DNA of 64,000 nt, taken from NCBI GenBank assembly GCA_018873245.2, contig JAEMBT020000004.1:3954573-4018572 (forward strand). The letters are read 5' to 3'. Below are positions 22,728 through 34,400 of the stretch, one piece after another. Each line of letters opens with the position of its first letter. Within the stretch, counting starts at the first letter, position 1. Below the pieces are notes generated by a model that did no database searches, was not told the DNA's origin, and saw only the letters and a list, made by a program, of their open reading frames with translations. The DNA comes from Archegozetes longisetosus (Eukaryota > Arthropoda > Arachnida > Sarcoptiformes > Trhypochthoniidae). The position numbers and the translations under genes were made by a program.

Positions 22728-23250
22728 AAACACAAATCTAAGGACATATTCTGTCGAATTGAGTGACGCATTGATGGCAATACGCGTGTTGACACCTATC
22801 GATCATGACTGAATTGTGAAGAACTCTAGGACAGATAGAGCACAAATCATCTCCGACAATTTTGAAAAATCTGTCAATTTCAATCCACACTTGAACATTT
22901 TGTTGCAATTAAGTTGTTCTCAATACGTCATGACAATTTGATGAAAACATGAGAACATGGATTCATTTGGACTGATTCATTTGGTCAAATACCTTACATA
23001 GATATAAAAACTTAATGTGATGCAGTCAAAATACTATTGGTCAAACCTTAAGCTTGACTCATGGCCAGCCATTTCACAATGAGTTGATCTAAGTTGTACT
23101 TCTCATCACTAAGTAATTCTAGAAACTGTTTCTCGTTTTTAGTGATTGAATAAGATTTGCTAAGAGCTTAAACCAATCTAAAAGTTCTATTAATGAGTCA
23201 CTTGAATGCCCTTTAGTGGATGGAAATCCTTTAATTTTCACAAAATTTCA
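22728..23250 (-). pseudogene. RING-finger gene relic
   Basis: On the minus strand, about 22900-22728 encodes DLCSICPRVLHNSV followed by RCQHAYCHQCV and DRICP, then TAG. This is the Cx2C...CxHx2Cx2C...CP arrangement of a C3HC4 RING finger, cut off before the last zinc ligand. Further upstream (about 23160-23030) is another protein-like piece (SITKNEKQFLELLSDEKYNL, ending at TAA), itself offset by a frameshift from HSSDSLIELLDWFK. With stops and frame changes and no workable splicing, this looks like a decayed gene for a ubiquitin-ligase-type protein. Parent unknown. Confidence 0.6.
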
Positions 23251-23504
23251 CAAATGCTGTATACAAACAAATCAATATGAATAAATCAAATATAGTTATA
23301 TCAAAGCCAACACTTATATTAAATTTTTACATAACTTTAACAGTTTACAATTGAAACAGAAATAAGTAATACAATGAATAATAAGCAAACCATAAATATA
23401 TTGAAAAATCGAATACACAGACGTAACTTCCATTTGCATATAGAAAACATTTAACAAATAAAGTGATAACCATTTTCAAAAGTAAAAAAAGCGCAAATTA
23501 GCTT

Positions 23505-25198
23505 TCACTTCAACTCTAGGTGACCAAAACTCGATCTTCTATTAGTTGATTTAAAATTATTTCCAGAGTTTGAATGGCTGTTGGTTTCTGGAGCGCTCTC
23601 ACTGCTGGCCTGCTTGATTCGGTTATAATTCAAATCATTTCGCTCATTGCCAAAAGTGGTCGAAAGGCGTTCCTTATCCCTACCTCTAAAGGAGCCTCTA
23701 TTTCTACGCCTGTTCTCATCATATTGTGGACCAGTGCTATCACTTCGATATCTATCGCGTTCACTATTGACAAAGCTTGGCCCACTTCTTAAACCCATTC
23801 TGTCATCCATTCCCTTTTTGTGGTTAGATCGTTTGAAACGTCGACCCCTATTGATGGTCAACTTATTCGCGTCGCTTTCACGTCTTTCGCGCGTGTCTTC
23901 AAAAGTGATCTCACAATCCAATCCATTATCAACGCTATTATCCTTGGCATTACGATTTCGACCAAAACCTCTCCTCTTACCATCAAAACCTCTATTGTTT
24001 CTCCTAAATCCTCTTTCATTTCTACCAAAGTCCCTATTATTTTGAGCCAATTCTTTCTCATTCCTATCACTTCTGGTGTAACCTCTGAATCCTTCGGTTG
24101 ACTGAAAGCGTCCTCTTCGGCTTGAATTCCAAAATTTTCTTTTCTGCTCATTCTTTCGGTGAACACTTTGTGCCTCTTCTACAAACTCAGTCTGTCTTTC
24201 CATGAACTTATCGAACAATTTATTGCAATTCTTGAAGAGTTCGCTACGAATTGGAAATTTTAGCTGAAATATATCTTTACCAAAACGTATTGAATCAAAA
24301 GTCTTAGTGATTCGTTGAATGCGTTCGTCATCGACTGGTATTTCAGACGGAAGTGTATTTCGATAGAAAGAATTGTTTACATAAAATGGTTGCGGGGATC
24401 GAGGAATCAAATCGAAATACAAATGAATTTCTCCGACATGCAAAACAGATTCATTTTTGGGCGATTCAAACACGTTATCAACAAAGACATTGTATCGCAT
24501 TCGCCATCTCTGTAAGTCTGGATAAATATAAAACAAATCGGTTGAAAAAAAGATTTGAAATACAATGACAAGCACAAAAATGTAACAGACTTACAATCAA
24601 TAGTGCTGTCATAAAATCGCGGGTATCTATCATTAATGAGAGACAAGTAATAATTGAAATCACTTTTAGCTGAAGTTAACTCTAGTTTCAAATAGTTATT
24701 GATTTCACTTAAATCAAGAACTCGTCTCTGAACTCCTTTTTCGTCACAAACGCCAACACTTTGACCCCATTTTTCAGTCATTGTCTTCAATTTTGAAGTC
24801 ATGGCAGAATTGGCGCATTTACTGACCAATCGATCGCTTTCTTTCATATTCTGATCGACTTCTGTGTCATCGGGCTTTTCGTTAATATCTTTATCGTTGA
24901 CCACAATATCATTCGCTTTAGACTCAGTCTGTTGTTCACTCACATCAATATCTGCGTCGGAATCTGTTTGCCTCAAGGGTTGTTCTTTTACTTCGATTTC
25001 TCCATTTTCTTGAGTCGTCTTCCGATCTAAAGATACCAATTGCTCGCACTTATCCTCAATCTCATCCAGTATTTGTTTGACTTCGGTCTCATTGAACTCT
25101 TGAGTCACTTCTTTGCCATCATTTGCATTGATCTGAGCCTTTCGGTCATTCATTTCGAGCAACTCGATTGATGAGAACTGATCGCCAAAGGCTTCCAT
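23505..25198 (-). CDS. Acidic/RG-rich protein of unknown function
   Basis: Two exons, 25198-24595 and 24517-23505, split by a 77-bp GT-AG intron, give 538 aa. The N-terminal third is acidic and Gln/Glu-rich (many EVKQ and DTEVDQ runs). A central folded-looking part (about residues 170-320) contains YLQRWRMRYNVFVDNVF and VGEIHLYFDLIP. The C-terminal 200 residues are low-complexity with repeated RGF, NNRGF, RNRN and RGRD motifs typical of RNA-binding disordered regions. No catalytic motif was recognised. A TATATATAAG box on this strand lies near 25323-25332, about 125 bp before the ATG. The gene is divergent from the PHD-finger gene across 690 bp. An RNA-associated role is inferred from composition only. 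Confidence 0.85.
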
Positions 25199-25887
25199 CC
25201 AATTGACAATTAAACTGAACTTAAATTTGAATAAAATGAATAACAGTCTGAGAAAGAGTGAAACTTTCGAATGAGATCATGAATTGACGATTAAATGAAT
25301 GCATTTATACGATTGGCGCGCACTTATATATACAGTTATTTCGTAGTCTACTATACAATAAGAGTTCGTTATATAGACTTCTATCGATTTCTCAAATTTT
25401 TAGATTGTTGTTCAAATGAACTTATCATTATTTGATTCATTTTTCTTAGCCTCAAAACTGAAGGCCAAATATATTAATTAAAAATGTTTTCTCAGAGATT
25501 AAATGCTTTTGTTTTAAGATTAGGTTTAGTTGGATTAATTGTTAGGACCATAAGTTTCTACTATTATGTAATACTTGGTGAAGGGCTAACGAAGTGCAAT
25601 TAAATCAGATTGAAATAAAGTACTCAAAAAGTAGATATTCATAGTGAAAGTTAAAGCAAAAGCCAGAAGCGTCAAATATTTGAATTAGGTTTCGATGCGG
25701 TTACTTTCGATTAAGTCATTCGTAACTTAGTTTAAGGCTATTTTGCGTCAAGTAATAAAATTGAAGTTTAACTGTAGTAACGTTTTCAAGTTTGAAATAC
25801 TTTTTATCTGTTAATCGAACATCGATCGATTCAATCATTGTTTAGACTTTCATAAACTTTGAGCAAATTTTTTCTCAAGTCTTAACA
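25199..25887. promoter_or_regulatory. Divergent intergenic region
   Basis: Roughly 690 bp between the divergently oriented RG-rich and PHD genes, probably containing both promoters. A TATATATAAG-like box for the minus-strand gene is at about 25323-25332. No clear TATA box was seen for the PHD gene. Confidence 0.5.
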
Positions 25888-26406
25888 ATGTCATCAGATT
25901 ACCAAATAATAGACAATGAGAGCAAACGCAGAAGAATCGAAACATCACAAGAATCATTGAATGAGAGAAGTGAGATTCTGTGTTCAATCACATGTTCGCA
26001 TTGCACTCAAATGGATGACAACAGCAAAAGCAATCATTCGGATCAAAGCCAAACAATTTTGATGACAACTCAACAAATGACTGAAACAAACATCAACTCA
26101 ACCCAATCAATACTAAACACACTTTGTTTCAGTCCTTTGCCACCAGTTGGTTGGCAACAACCACAACAATTGAATGATACGCAAAGACTTTTATGTGGCC
26201 AATGTAATGAATCTGTTGTTAACATATCTAATGAAAAATGGATTAAATGTAAATCATTTTGTGGCAAATGGTTTCACATCGAATGCATTGATATGCGACA
26301 ACAAGTCTATGAATTGTTAGCTAAAACTAATTCTATTAAATGGATTTGTAGACAATGTCTTAACAGAAAAGCTGATAAACAAGTGCCTCTTTTTGAAATC
26401 GAATAA
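25888..26406 (+). CDS. Small Pygopus-like PHD-finger protein
   Basis: Intronless 172-aa protein. A basic nuclear-localisation-like stretch (SKRRRIE) is near the N-terminus, followed by a Ser/Thr/Gln-rich linker. The last 60 residues form a C4HC3 PHD finger: CGQC, then IKCKSFC, KWFHIEC and WICRQC. The spacing and the residues around KWFH and the YELLAK helix resemble the Pygopus PHD, which in other animals binds methylated H3K4 and the Bcl9/Legless adaptor in Wnt signalling. This is much shorter than typical Pygopus, and I see no NPF motif region, so it may be a paralogue or retro-derived copy. The stop codon overlaps an AATAAA (GAATAAAC); another AATAAA is at 26629. Confidence 0.85.
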   Translation: MSSDYQIIDNESKRRRIETSQESLNERSEILCSITCSHCTQMDDNSKSNHSDQSQTILMTTQQMTETNINSTQSILNTLCFSPLPPVGWQQPQQLNDTQRLLCGQCNESVVNISNEKWIKCKSFCGKWFHIECIDMRQQVYELLAKTNSIKWICRQCLNRKADKQVPLFEIE

Positions 26407-26663
26407 ACTTCAAACACTTTACAGTTATTTATGGTTATTTAGAATTTTTCATTCATAACAGTAATTTTTATAATTGAATATACTTTGAAAATACTTTCAA
26501 AACAAATACACATTAGATTCGAATGATACAAACTTTCAATCATAAAAATGTATTAAACCTCTAAAAGTTGTTAATATATTAAAATTTGTATTTAAAGTGT
26601 CGAAATAGATTAAAGGACCTGTAAACTCAATAAAGTTGATAAATATTTAACTTTTTCAGAGAT

Positions 26664-28279
26664 TTATAAAGATCTGAAAATAGGAAACAGAAGTAAACTT
26701 TCGAGGAAAGGACTGATCTCTTTCTTGATGTAATTATTGTTATTAACAGTGAAATTAATATTAAAGTTATAATTAGTAATTGGCTTCTCAATCTTTGCTT
26801 CATGTATTGGTACATTTCCACTAATAAAATTGGAGCTTCCTTTCGATAGAGATGGTTTTTGAATCATTTTCGATAGAAGTCCTAAGAAAGGATTGAAAGG
26901 AGTGGACAGTTTCTGTTCAGGTCTGTCCTGCTTTTTACGCAGAAGGGCCTTAATAGAAGTCGGGATTTGTGATTTCAACTTGATATCAGGTCTCAGCGGA
27001 AGTTCTAATTCTGGTTCGATTTTACGTGTAATCGCCATAATGAAAGCTGAGGACGGCTTTATTTTGTTATCAAGGCTTTCAAGTGCTTCAGGTTCTGAAT
27101 CTGGTAAACGAGATATTAATGACATGAACAGTGTTTTCAATGGTGAAACAGGGAATTCACTTTCAGCCGTTGGCTCAGTATTGTTGATCTCAAGGAACGG
27201 TCTCATGAAAGTAGGATTCTGTTCAGACTCTATGTATCGAAGTAGTGATAAGCTTGATTTATGATGCTTACGACCTGTAATCGATATTCAATTCTGATCA
27301 CAGTAAAACCTGTCTAACTTTTACACTTAAGTGCATTTTTAAAAAACAATATAAAAATCTTATAGAAAATGTGGCTTAATTGTTGATGATTTTGAAAAAA
27401 ACACTTAACCACATGTCAAAGTTAGATAGGTTTATACTGCATATCTTCCTATTCTGAATGAACTATCAGCTTTTGTTAGCGTTGTGAAATGAATCAACTT
27501 TATAGTGCTTTTATCAAAATTCTCAATGCTACTTTGGCATACCTTTGTCACGATATGATCTCAACTTTTTAGGATAAAGTTTCTCATGACTCATAGAGTG
27601 CTTGCAATTGTTATGCATGAATGGTATAGGACTTCTCCACATCGGAATTGGATTCTCAACTGTTTTGATATCTCTAGCACTATAAGTTGGTTCTGTTTCT
27701 TCTTTTGAAATCGTTCTTGTCAAAATCGGCAATTTATAAATTCTTTGAACAGCTTGTGGCGTTGAACGTAGTAATGATTCTTGTTGAAACTGTTGACGCA
27801 TTTGAGGTTGTTGTGGTAATTTATGTGCCTTTTGTTGATTCGATTGTTGATCATTGACTTCTCGAACAGGTTCAGAGAATAAGATATTAAGAATATTAGG
27901 ATCGTTATAATCTGGTTCTTTAATAACTCGATTGGCAATATCTTTGTTGAACTGACTCTGAACTGCATTGACAACTGCTTGCGTGATATGATGTTGCTGT
28001 TCCTTCGCCATCTGATCGCTGACACTATTAATGACTATAGCTTTTGGTGGCGATTGCAGACCATCACTAGGAGATTGGTTCGAGTAAACCTGAGCTAAAT
28101 CATCACCTGGTTCTTGTTTTCGTAGTATAAAAAGCTGTTCAGGCTTTAAATTAGATTCCGCTTTAAATTTTTGTATAGAAATTTGAGTATAAACCTTGCT
28201 AGAATCATAATTGTATTGATTTCTCACCTTCAAATGCATCAAAAAGAAAAAGAAACAACGAAATAAATAATAATTTCAT
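26664..28279 (-). CDS. Secreted Gln-rich protein, function unknown
   Basis: Exon 1 (28279-28228) encodes a signal peptide, MKLLLFISLFLFLFDAFE, ending at a strong GTGAG donor. Exon 2 (28160-27549) is joined in phase and is rich in Gln, Pro and charged residues. It contains dibasic sites (KKLR) and ends at AAAG/GTATGC. Exon 3 (about 27275 or 27257 to 26664) is Pro/Ser/Leu-rich, with an NFNINFTVNNNN stretch near the C-terminus. The strongest acceptor (TTACAG/GTC at 27275) does not match the phase of the exon-2 donor. A weaker one (AATCAAG/CT at about 27257) does. The 26664-27206 part could also be a separate gene starting at its ATG. No domain recognised; likely extracellular. Confidence 0.65.
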
Positions 28280-29279
28280 TTGAAATGAAGTTTAAAAGTT
28301 TTTGATCACTTTAAAATAATTAATTTCTAATAGTCGCGTTCACTTAAGTTCTATTACAAATACGTGACTATTTCAATATATTTATACAAATAAGCTCAGT
28401 AATTATTTTTTAAAACCCATTTGGTGCATATTATTAAAAATTCTTAAGTATATCAAATTTTGATATTTATTTGCAATAAATTATGATTTTTCTGCTGGTG
28501 ATAGAAATTTGTTTGATAATCTGCTACTATTAAGCATTCTGTTGTACATTCAATACTTTAATTTATTTTAACCGCATAATTATTAACGCATTCTTACTTG
28601 CAAAAATCGTTACACCTAAAAAATACTACTATAACTAGTTTCATGAAGAATGTTATGATCTTTTTTTCTATTTTCTCATCAAAATTTTAGTTCGAATAAA
28701 CTGGTCTAATACGATATGGGAATGAGACAACCAATTTTTTATGATTTCATACTCTTAGGAGCTTCAATAGACCAAAAGTATATGGCTTAGCAAACGGGTC
28801 AAGCCTTCACACAGTATGTCATGTTGATCTATCATTTTTTCAAGTCGTATAGACAATAACTGATATTCTAAAACTTTTCCTTCTTTCACATTAATAACAA
28901 TTATTGCGCATCAAATGCAATTGTATTGCATTTTGACTTAAAATAAGAAAATGATTTTGATTTGACGCTAGCATTAAACAATCGACAAAATATTTCAAAA
29001 CATTTATTGATAACTTAAGCAACATTTCCTTTATTTGTTTTGAAGTCATTCTATATGATGATTATTGAAGCACTTGAGTTAAAATATTACTAAATCTAAG
29101 AGCAATCTTAGGGCAAATTGTGCAAAACTAATGAGAATCTCTTTTTATTATCTAAATAAAAAGAGAGGATTCAGAGAACTGTTGTTTCGACAGATGTTTC
29201 TAAACCATTGAACTTCCCTGTCATGTTATTGTACAACTTGCGTGAAATAGACATGTGTCAGATACTGAGAATCTTTAAG
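28280..29279. other. Intergenic, nothing evident
   Basis: AT-rich DNA between the secreted Gln-rich gene and the cysteine-rich peptide gene. No supported open frame or repeat structure seen. Confidence 0.5.
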
Positions 29280-29287
29280 TATAAATA
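29280..29287 (+). promoter_or_regulatory. TATA box of cysteine-rich peptide gene
   Basis: TATAAATA, 93 bp upstream of the ATG at 29380, a plausible distance if the 5' leader is about 60 bases. Confidence 0.6.
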
Positions 29288-29379
29288 GAATGGGAATTCT
29301 CCAATTTTTTAGATCCAGAGAAACAATTTCATTAAAGCTAAGTTTATGTAGTAAACAACTTGTGAACTTATATTTAATA

Positions 29380-29668
29380 ATGCGTTCAACTTTGCTATTA
29401 GTTTTCGTGGCTCTTTTGGCCTTTTCGAGCTTAAGTATTAAATCAAAGATAAATTTGATGTGAGGCAAAAAAATTAAATTCACTTTATTTATTAAAATTG
29501 ATAGCAGTCATAAGCGCTGAACTGCCTTGTGCTCATGAAAATGGCATTTGCGGTGGATTTGCTGGTACCATATGTTGTTTAGAAGATAACACTGTTTGTG
29601 TTATGGATTTGGGAGATGCTGGACATTGTAAAAAACGTAAAACGTCGGGCCCTGTAATTGGAAACTAA
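29380..29668 (+). CDS. Secreted six-cysteine knottin-like peptide
   Basis: Two exons (29380-29434 and 29508-29668) with a 73-bp GT-AG intron in phase 1 give a 71-residue precursor. The first roughly 20 residues are a strong signal peptide (MRSTLLLVFVALLAFSSL). The mature part has exactly six cysteines in the pattern C-x6-C-x7-CC-x6-C-x9-C, the framework of inhibitor-cystine-knot peptides, followed by a basic tail CKKRKTSG. Such scaffolds serve as antimicrobial peptides, protease or channel effectors, or hormone-like peptides in arthropods; the sequence alone does not choose between these. A TATA box lies upstream and an AATAAA at 29738. It is convergent with the Gly/Tyr-rich peptide gene. Confidence 0.85.
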
Positions 29669-30157
29669 TTATTCGTTGAAGCTATTTTCTTCATTTAAAA
29701 ATTTCTTTCAGTTTAATATCTAATTGAAATAATGTGCAAATAAAACACATTTTTAATATTGTTTTTGATTGCATCCTTTGCTTTGAATTTAGTAAACTTT
29801 AATTTGTGAGCTGTATCTTAATCGATCCTCAAGCAGAGCTCAGTACTTGTGGCTCGTAAAAATTTTCTATCATACTAATAGTTTTCAAAAGAATACTGGA
29901 AAATATTTTTTAAAGTTTTCTTGAAGTCTAGTCATAAGCTGAATATTTCTTTATGAAATCTATCGCGCATCGAATTGAGTAAAACAGTTTTAGCAAATTT
30001 TCTTTATTACAAAATATTCAGAAAAATTTCGATTTAAGCTACAGTACAGAAAAGTTCTTCTTTTGGAAAAATTTCATGATAAACAATTCGGGTAGTCAAA
30101 ATAATTCTGTCAAAATTTAACATGTCGTTCAATTGGATTTAAAACTGAAAAAACAGC

Positions 30158-30456
30158 TTATTTTTTCAACAATAATCCACCATAACCATAGCCAAGACCG
30201 TATGTACCATAATAGCCACCATAATATGGAGCAGCGATTCCAGCACCATAATAGCCAAGACCACCATAGGCGACCGGGGCAGCGAGGCTTCCAGCGTAAT
30301 AACTACCAATTCCTGGTGCGACCACTGTTACGCCATAGGCCATAGCGAGAACAGTCAAGAAAGTGAGTGCGAACTGAAATAAAAGCTCAATTAATAATAT
30401 AGGCTTACGTAAAAAAGTTAGTATTGAAATGTTAAAACACTTACTAAGAATTTCAT
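30158..30456 (-). CDS. Small secreted Gly/Tyr-rich peptide
   Basis: Two exons: 30456-30445 (only MKFL) and 30373-30158, separated by a 71-bp GT-AG intron in phase 0. The 75-aa product has a signal peptide (MKFLFALTFLTVLAMAYG) and a mature part built of GYYGAG, PYYGGYYG and GLGYGYGG, ending LLLKK. The composition matches arthropod cuticular or silk-like glycine-rich peptides and some glycine-rich antimicrobial peptides. Intron position after the fourth codon is common in cuticle-type genes. A TATATAAG box on this strand is at 30523-30530, about 70 bp before the ATG. Confidence 0.85.
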
Positions 30457-30522
30457 TTTTAAGAGCTTGGAGTTAGTCTTTTTCAAACAAACTTCAGTGA
30501 AGATATCGAGCATCGAATTCCG

Positions 30523-30530
30523 CTTATATA
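30523..30530 (-). promoter_or_regulatory. TATA box of Gly/Tyr-rich peptide gene
   Basis: TATATAAG on the minus strand, 67 bp upstream of the ATG at 30456. Confidence 0.65.
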
Positions 30531-33500
30531 GTGTAGTCCCTATCCTTGAATTGACCAAATGTTGGGATACAACAAACCTTGACTTTAATAGTTATGGGTG
30601 AGGTTTGGCTGGGCTAACCATAAGTGGAAAATAAGTGAATTGGAATAAATTCATTTTTTTCTAACTTGATTAGTGATGTATTTTGTCTTATAGTGAGGGA
30701 TTTACACAAGAATTTTTTTAGAAAATACCCTCAGGGCTAATATTTGACTGATTGCTAACGTAAGACATTCGGGAGGTATTAAACCTTTATCTTTATTGAT
30801 ACAGTTAAAACATTTAGTGTTCTGATTTAATATAGATTGTTTCATTAAAAGTTACAGGGTGTAAAGGGTTCTTAATTATGAGGTGAGCGTCAAAGTATTT
30901 AATGTAACTGATTCTTCAGGGTCCCAAATATGAATAAATTGTTACGTATCCTTACGTTCATCCATTGTTATAAGATGTTTGAGGGCGGAGGATAAGAATG
31001 CAGTCAAGGAAATAGTTTCTCCAGCTTATCATTGATTTTTAAGATAACAAAGAGAATATATTTTAAAATTTTACTCAATTCAACCTTGCATGAAATACGA
31101 TTAATTTTTTTCAATCAGTTTTTCTGCCTTTTTAATTACATGCTCGCAAAAACTTAGTATAATTTATGCAATTGTCGTGTGACTTTATTTTTTCCATAAA
31201 ATGAATTTTTTACTTCTATTTTTGTTGCTATTAATCGGATAATAATTACGAATATTATGCAGATCTTCTTATGAAGTCCTTGACATTAATAAATTTATTT
31301 ATACTGAATTAATGAAGAACTATTCAGTTTTAATATAACGATTACTTTTGAGCAAATAAAGAAAAGTTTTATTTATATAACTTCATGTTCACTGCTTGAG
31401 ATTATTGCCATAAGAACTAAATTTTTTGCTTTTATTTATTTTTGTTTTAGGAAAAAAGAATTTACACTAATATATACAATGTTTATGATTGAATGGAAAA
31501 CAGAGAGAAACAAAATTAAGTAATTTAAGTCATAACTTTTTCCAAAGCTTCAAAGTAAGAGAGATTAGGACTTGTTATGAGAATTACTAGCACTTATTGT
31601 TGAGTAAATCCTAGATTTATGCGATAACTTTGCCCGAGGCTATGGTTTTAGTCCAAGTTTAGGAATGATTTTTGCTAATATTTATTTAGCGAATGTCATT
31701 CAGAATGAAAACTGAAATCTATCATTATTATGACAGCTAAATCCAAATCAACATTTTGAACACATGTAGTATCTATGCGGTTAAGGTCACAAGAAAAATT
31801 TCTTGTTTTACCAAGAAATGATCTCAAATTTTCTAAATTTGCTATAATGTTTCTAGGATAATAAAGTTGATGATAGTACTTCCAGGATTATTATGTCAAA
31901 TTGAAATTAAATTGATCAATTATTACTCAATCTATTTGAGACATAAGTGAAAATTTAGAATATTTCTAGTTTTGAATCAGCTAAGTTTATGATCTGAAGT
32001 AGCTCTAAAAGTCTCAAATGAAATGCTCCGATTTGGCATGGCAAGCGCTAATCAACTTTAAAATACATGTTAATTAATTTTTCAAACCTCTTATTAATGT
32101 TTAAGGGTAGGCAATCGATTGATGTATCATACAAACAGAGTTTCAAAGTTTCTTCCGACACCACAGTTCAAATATAGACTTACACTTAGATCTTTAAAAA
32201 AAATCTCTAGGGGTTACAGTTCTCTAGCCTTTCCGCTTGATAAGGATAAGTTTGAATGCAAAAAGAAGACAAAACTGTGGGAGAGTAACTATACCAAAAG
32301 ATTGCTGGTATATTCTTAATGTACTTCTTCACGAAAAACAATCATTAGTTTAAGGTAGTCTTTAATATTTATGATTTTAATATTAAAATTTTCACATTTT
32401 AGGAGTAATTTACGTAAAGCTCTAAAATATTAACTTTTGTTATTGCTATAATGTAAAACTTGCGACTCGATGCATAACTTGACCATTCCTTCTACTTATG
32501 AACAAGAAGATTTAAACTTGGATACTCTTACCAATTGTTATTAAAAAGCGATTATGAAGTAATATGACTTAATAATTTAATAAAGGTTTACCCAGCATTG
32601 TCTTATGGTAATTAACTTTTAAAAGTTTATTCATTTCTATTAAGGAGTCAAATTTTAATTGACGGGCACAGTGTACAAATGACTTTATTTTAATAAAATT
32701 CATTTTGATTAAGCTATTTATAGCTTAATTTTGATGCGTAGAAAATAGAGCTAAATAACTGTTATAAGGATTATCTACAAATGGCTAAAATAAGATCTCT
32801 TCAATTTATATTAAGAAACAGTTTACACTAACTTTAAACCCAAATTAAGACTTGATAGGTTTGGATGTAAATCAACTATCATTAGAAGACCTTGTCTTCT
32901 AAGTTGTCAAAACAATGTTTCGCTCAATAACTGAATTAATGGTTTTCACAATTTCGGTTTATTTAAACATTTCATTAACACTTCTCATATTTGGAGCTCC
33001 CTGTCCTTAAGGCAGAAGTAAGAGTCAACAAAAAACCATTAATCACAGATTTTGTTTAACTTCAAATTATAGATGAATTATGTAGAGCATTCCGAAAATC
33101 GACTTATTTAGTGGTTGAAAATGTTAGTTAACTGAAAATGCATGAAAGTATTTAATGCTACTGCAATTTAGAAACTGTCTTATTATAATTATTGTTTCTG
33201 ATTAGAAATCGATTATGCAGAAGCCAAATAATTTTTGAGTAGGGGTACGTCAATCATATTCAATTTAATTAGTATATACTTTTCCTATTAAAAATATTAT
33301 GTTATAGTTTTAAATTTGAATTATTCAGTTCTTTTTCTTTATTTTGCAATAATTGTGGCAAGTTAAGAAAATTTCATACTCATAAACATGTAACTTTTTT
33401 TGCGTCAAGTTAGCGACAAGTTCGAGTTGAGAATATCTACGCATCTTCAGTCCTTCTAGTTTAGCTGCTTTGAAAAATGCTAGTTAATTGGATGATGTAT

Positions 33501-34400
33501 ACTAATATAATACGATTCTCATTTTATGTCCGTTAAACACTAGAGATATGAAAATGCATCAAGTTTCATTAAAGATAGTTCTTATTCATTTTAATATTGG
33601 GCAATAAAACAAAGCAAAGTAAAACATTCAGATCTACGACCATACATTTAGATTTCATATGAATTTTCTATTACGGATATACAAATCTTCCACTGCGCGG
33701 GTCCCATCTTTCAATACTCGAAATTATGTGTAGCCTCTTAGTCCTCCTTAACACTTCGGTAAATTCAATACTCTTTTAGCTATTTTACTTTAAATGAGTG
33801 TTAGAACAAAGATATTTCATGAAACAGAGGTTTAAATGTAGTTTTGAGTAGTACAGCTAACACCAAATAGTTTTACTATAATCCTTGATGCGTACAGATG
33901 AAAAGTTAGGGACACCATAAAAATTGAATAGTCTTAGGTCAGAGAACTATAGTTTAAATGCTAACGAAAATTTTGAGAATAAAAATCAACGCTTGATTCA
34001 TAACTGATGATTATAATTGATATTTATTGACTCACATGTTGTGAATAAGTTATACAAAAAAGATACAAATGTAAACTAATAAAACATTAGAATCGAGTCG
34101 AAAAACAAGATATCAATATCCTATTGGCTTCAGAAGTTGTTGGTATGATTTTATTAATTAATTATAAACACGTGCCGTAACGAAGATTTTACGTTGTGCT
34201 GAAACATGCTTTTGAACTTTTTGAACTTTACTGACTTAAAAGTGCATCAAATCATTTGATTATCAGTGATTATTGGGTCGTCCACTACTTTACTCATATT
34301 TTAAGTTTACTAGTAGCTCAATGGATAAGTAAACCCTCAAAAATTTGTTCAGAACGCATCAGTTTGGGATTAACAAAAGTAAAGCTATTTAGACATAGCT
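30531..34400. other. Gene-poor stretch
   Basis: Nearly 4 kb of AT-rich sequence. The longest open stretch (32119-32319) has no domain, no promoter and no splice partners. Nothing else stands out. Confidence 0.5.

Noticed and set aside
23574..24568. Several plus-strand open frames of 66-132 codons
   Set aside because: Antisense shadows of the RG-rich protein gene on the minus strand.
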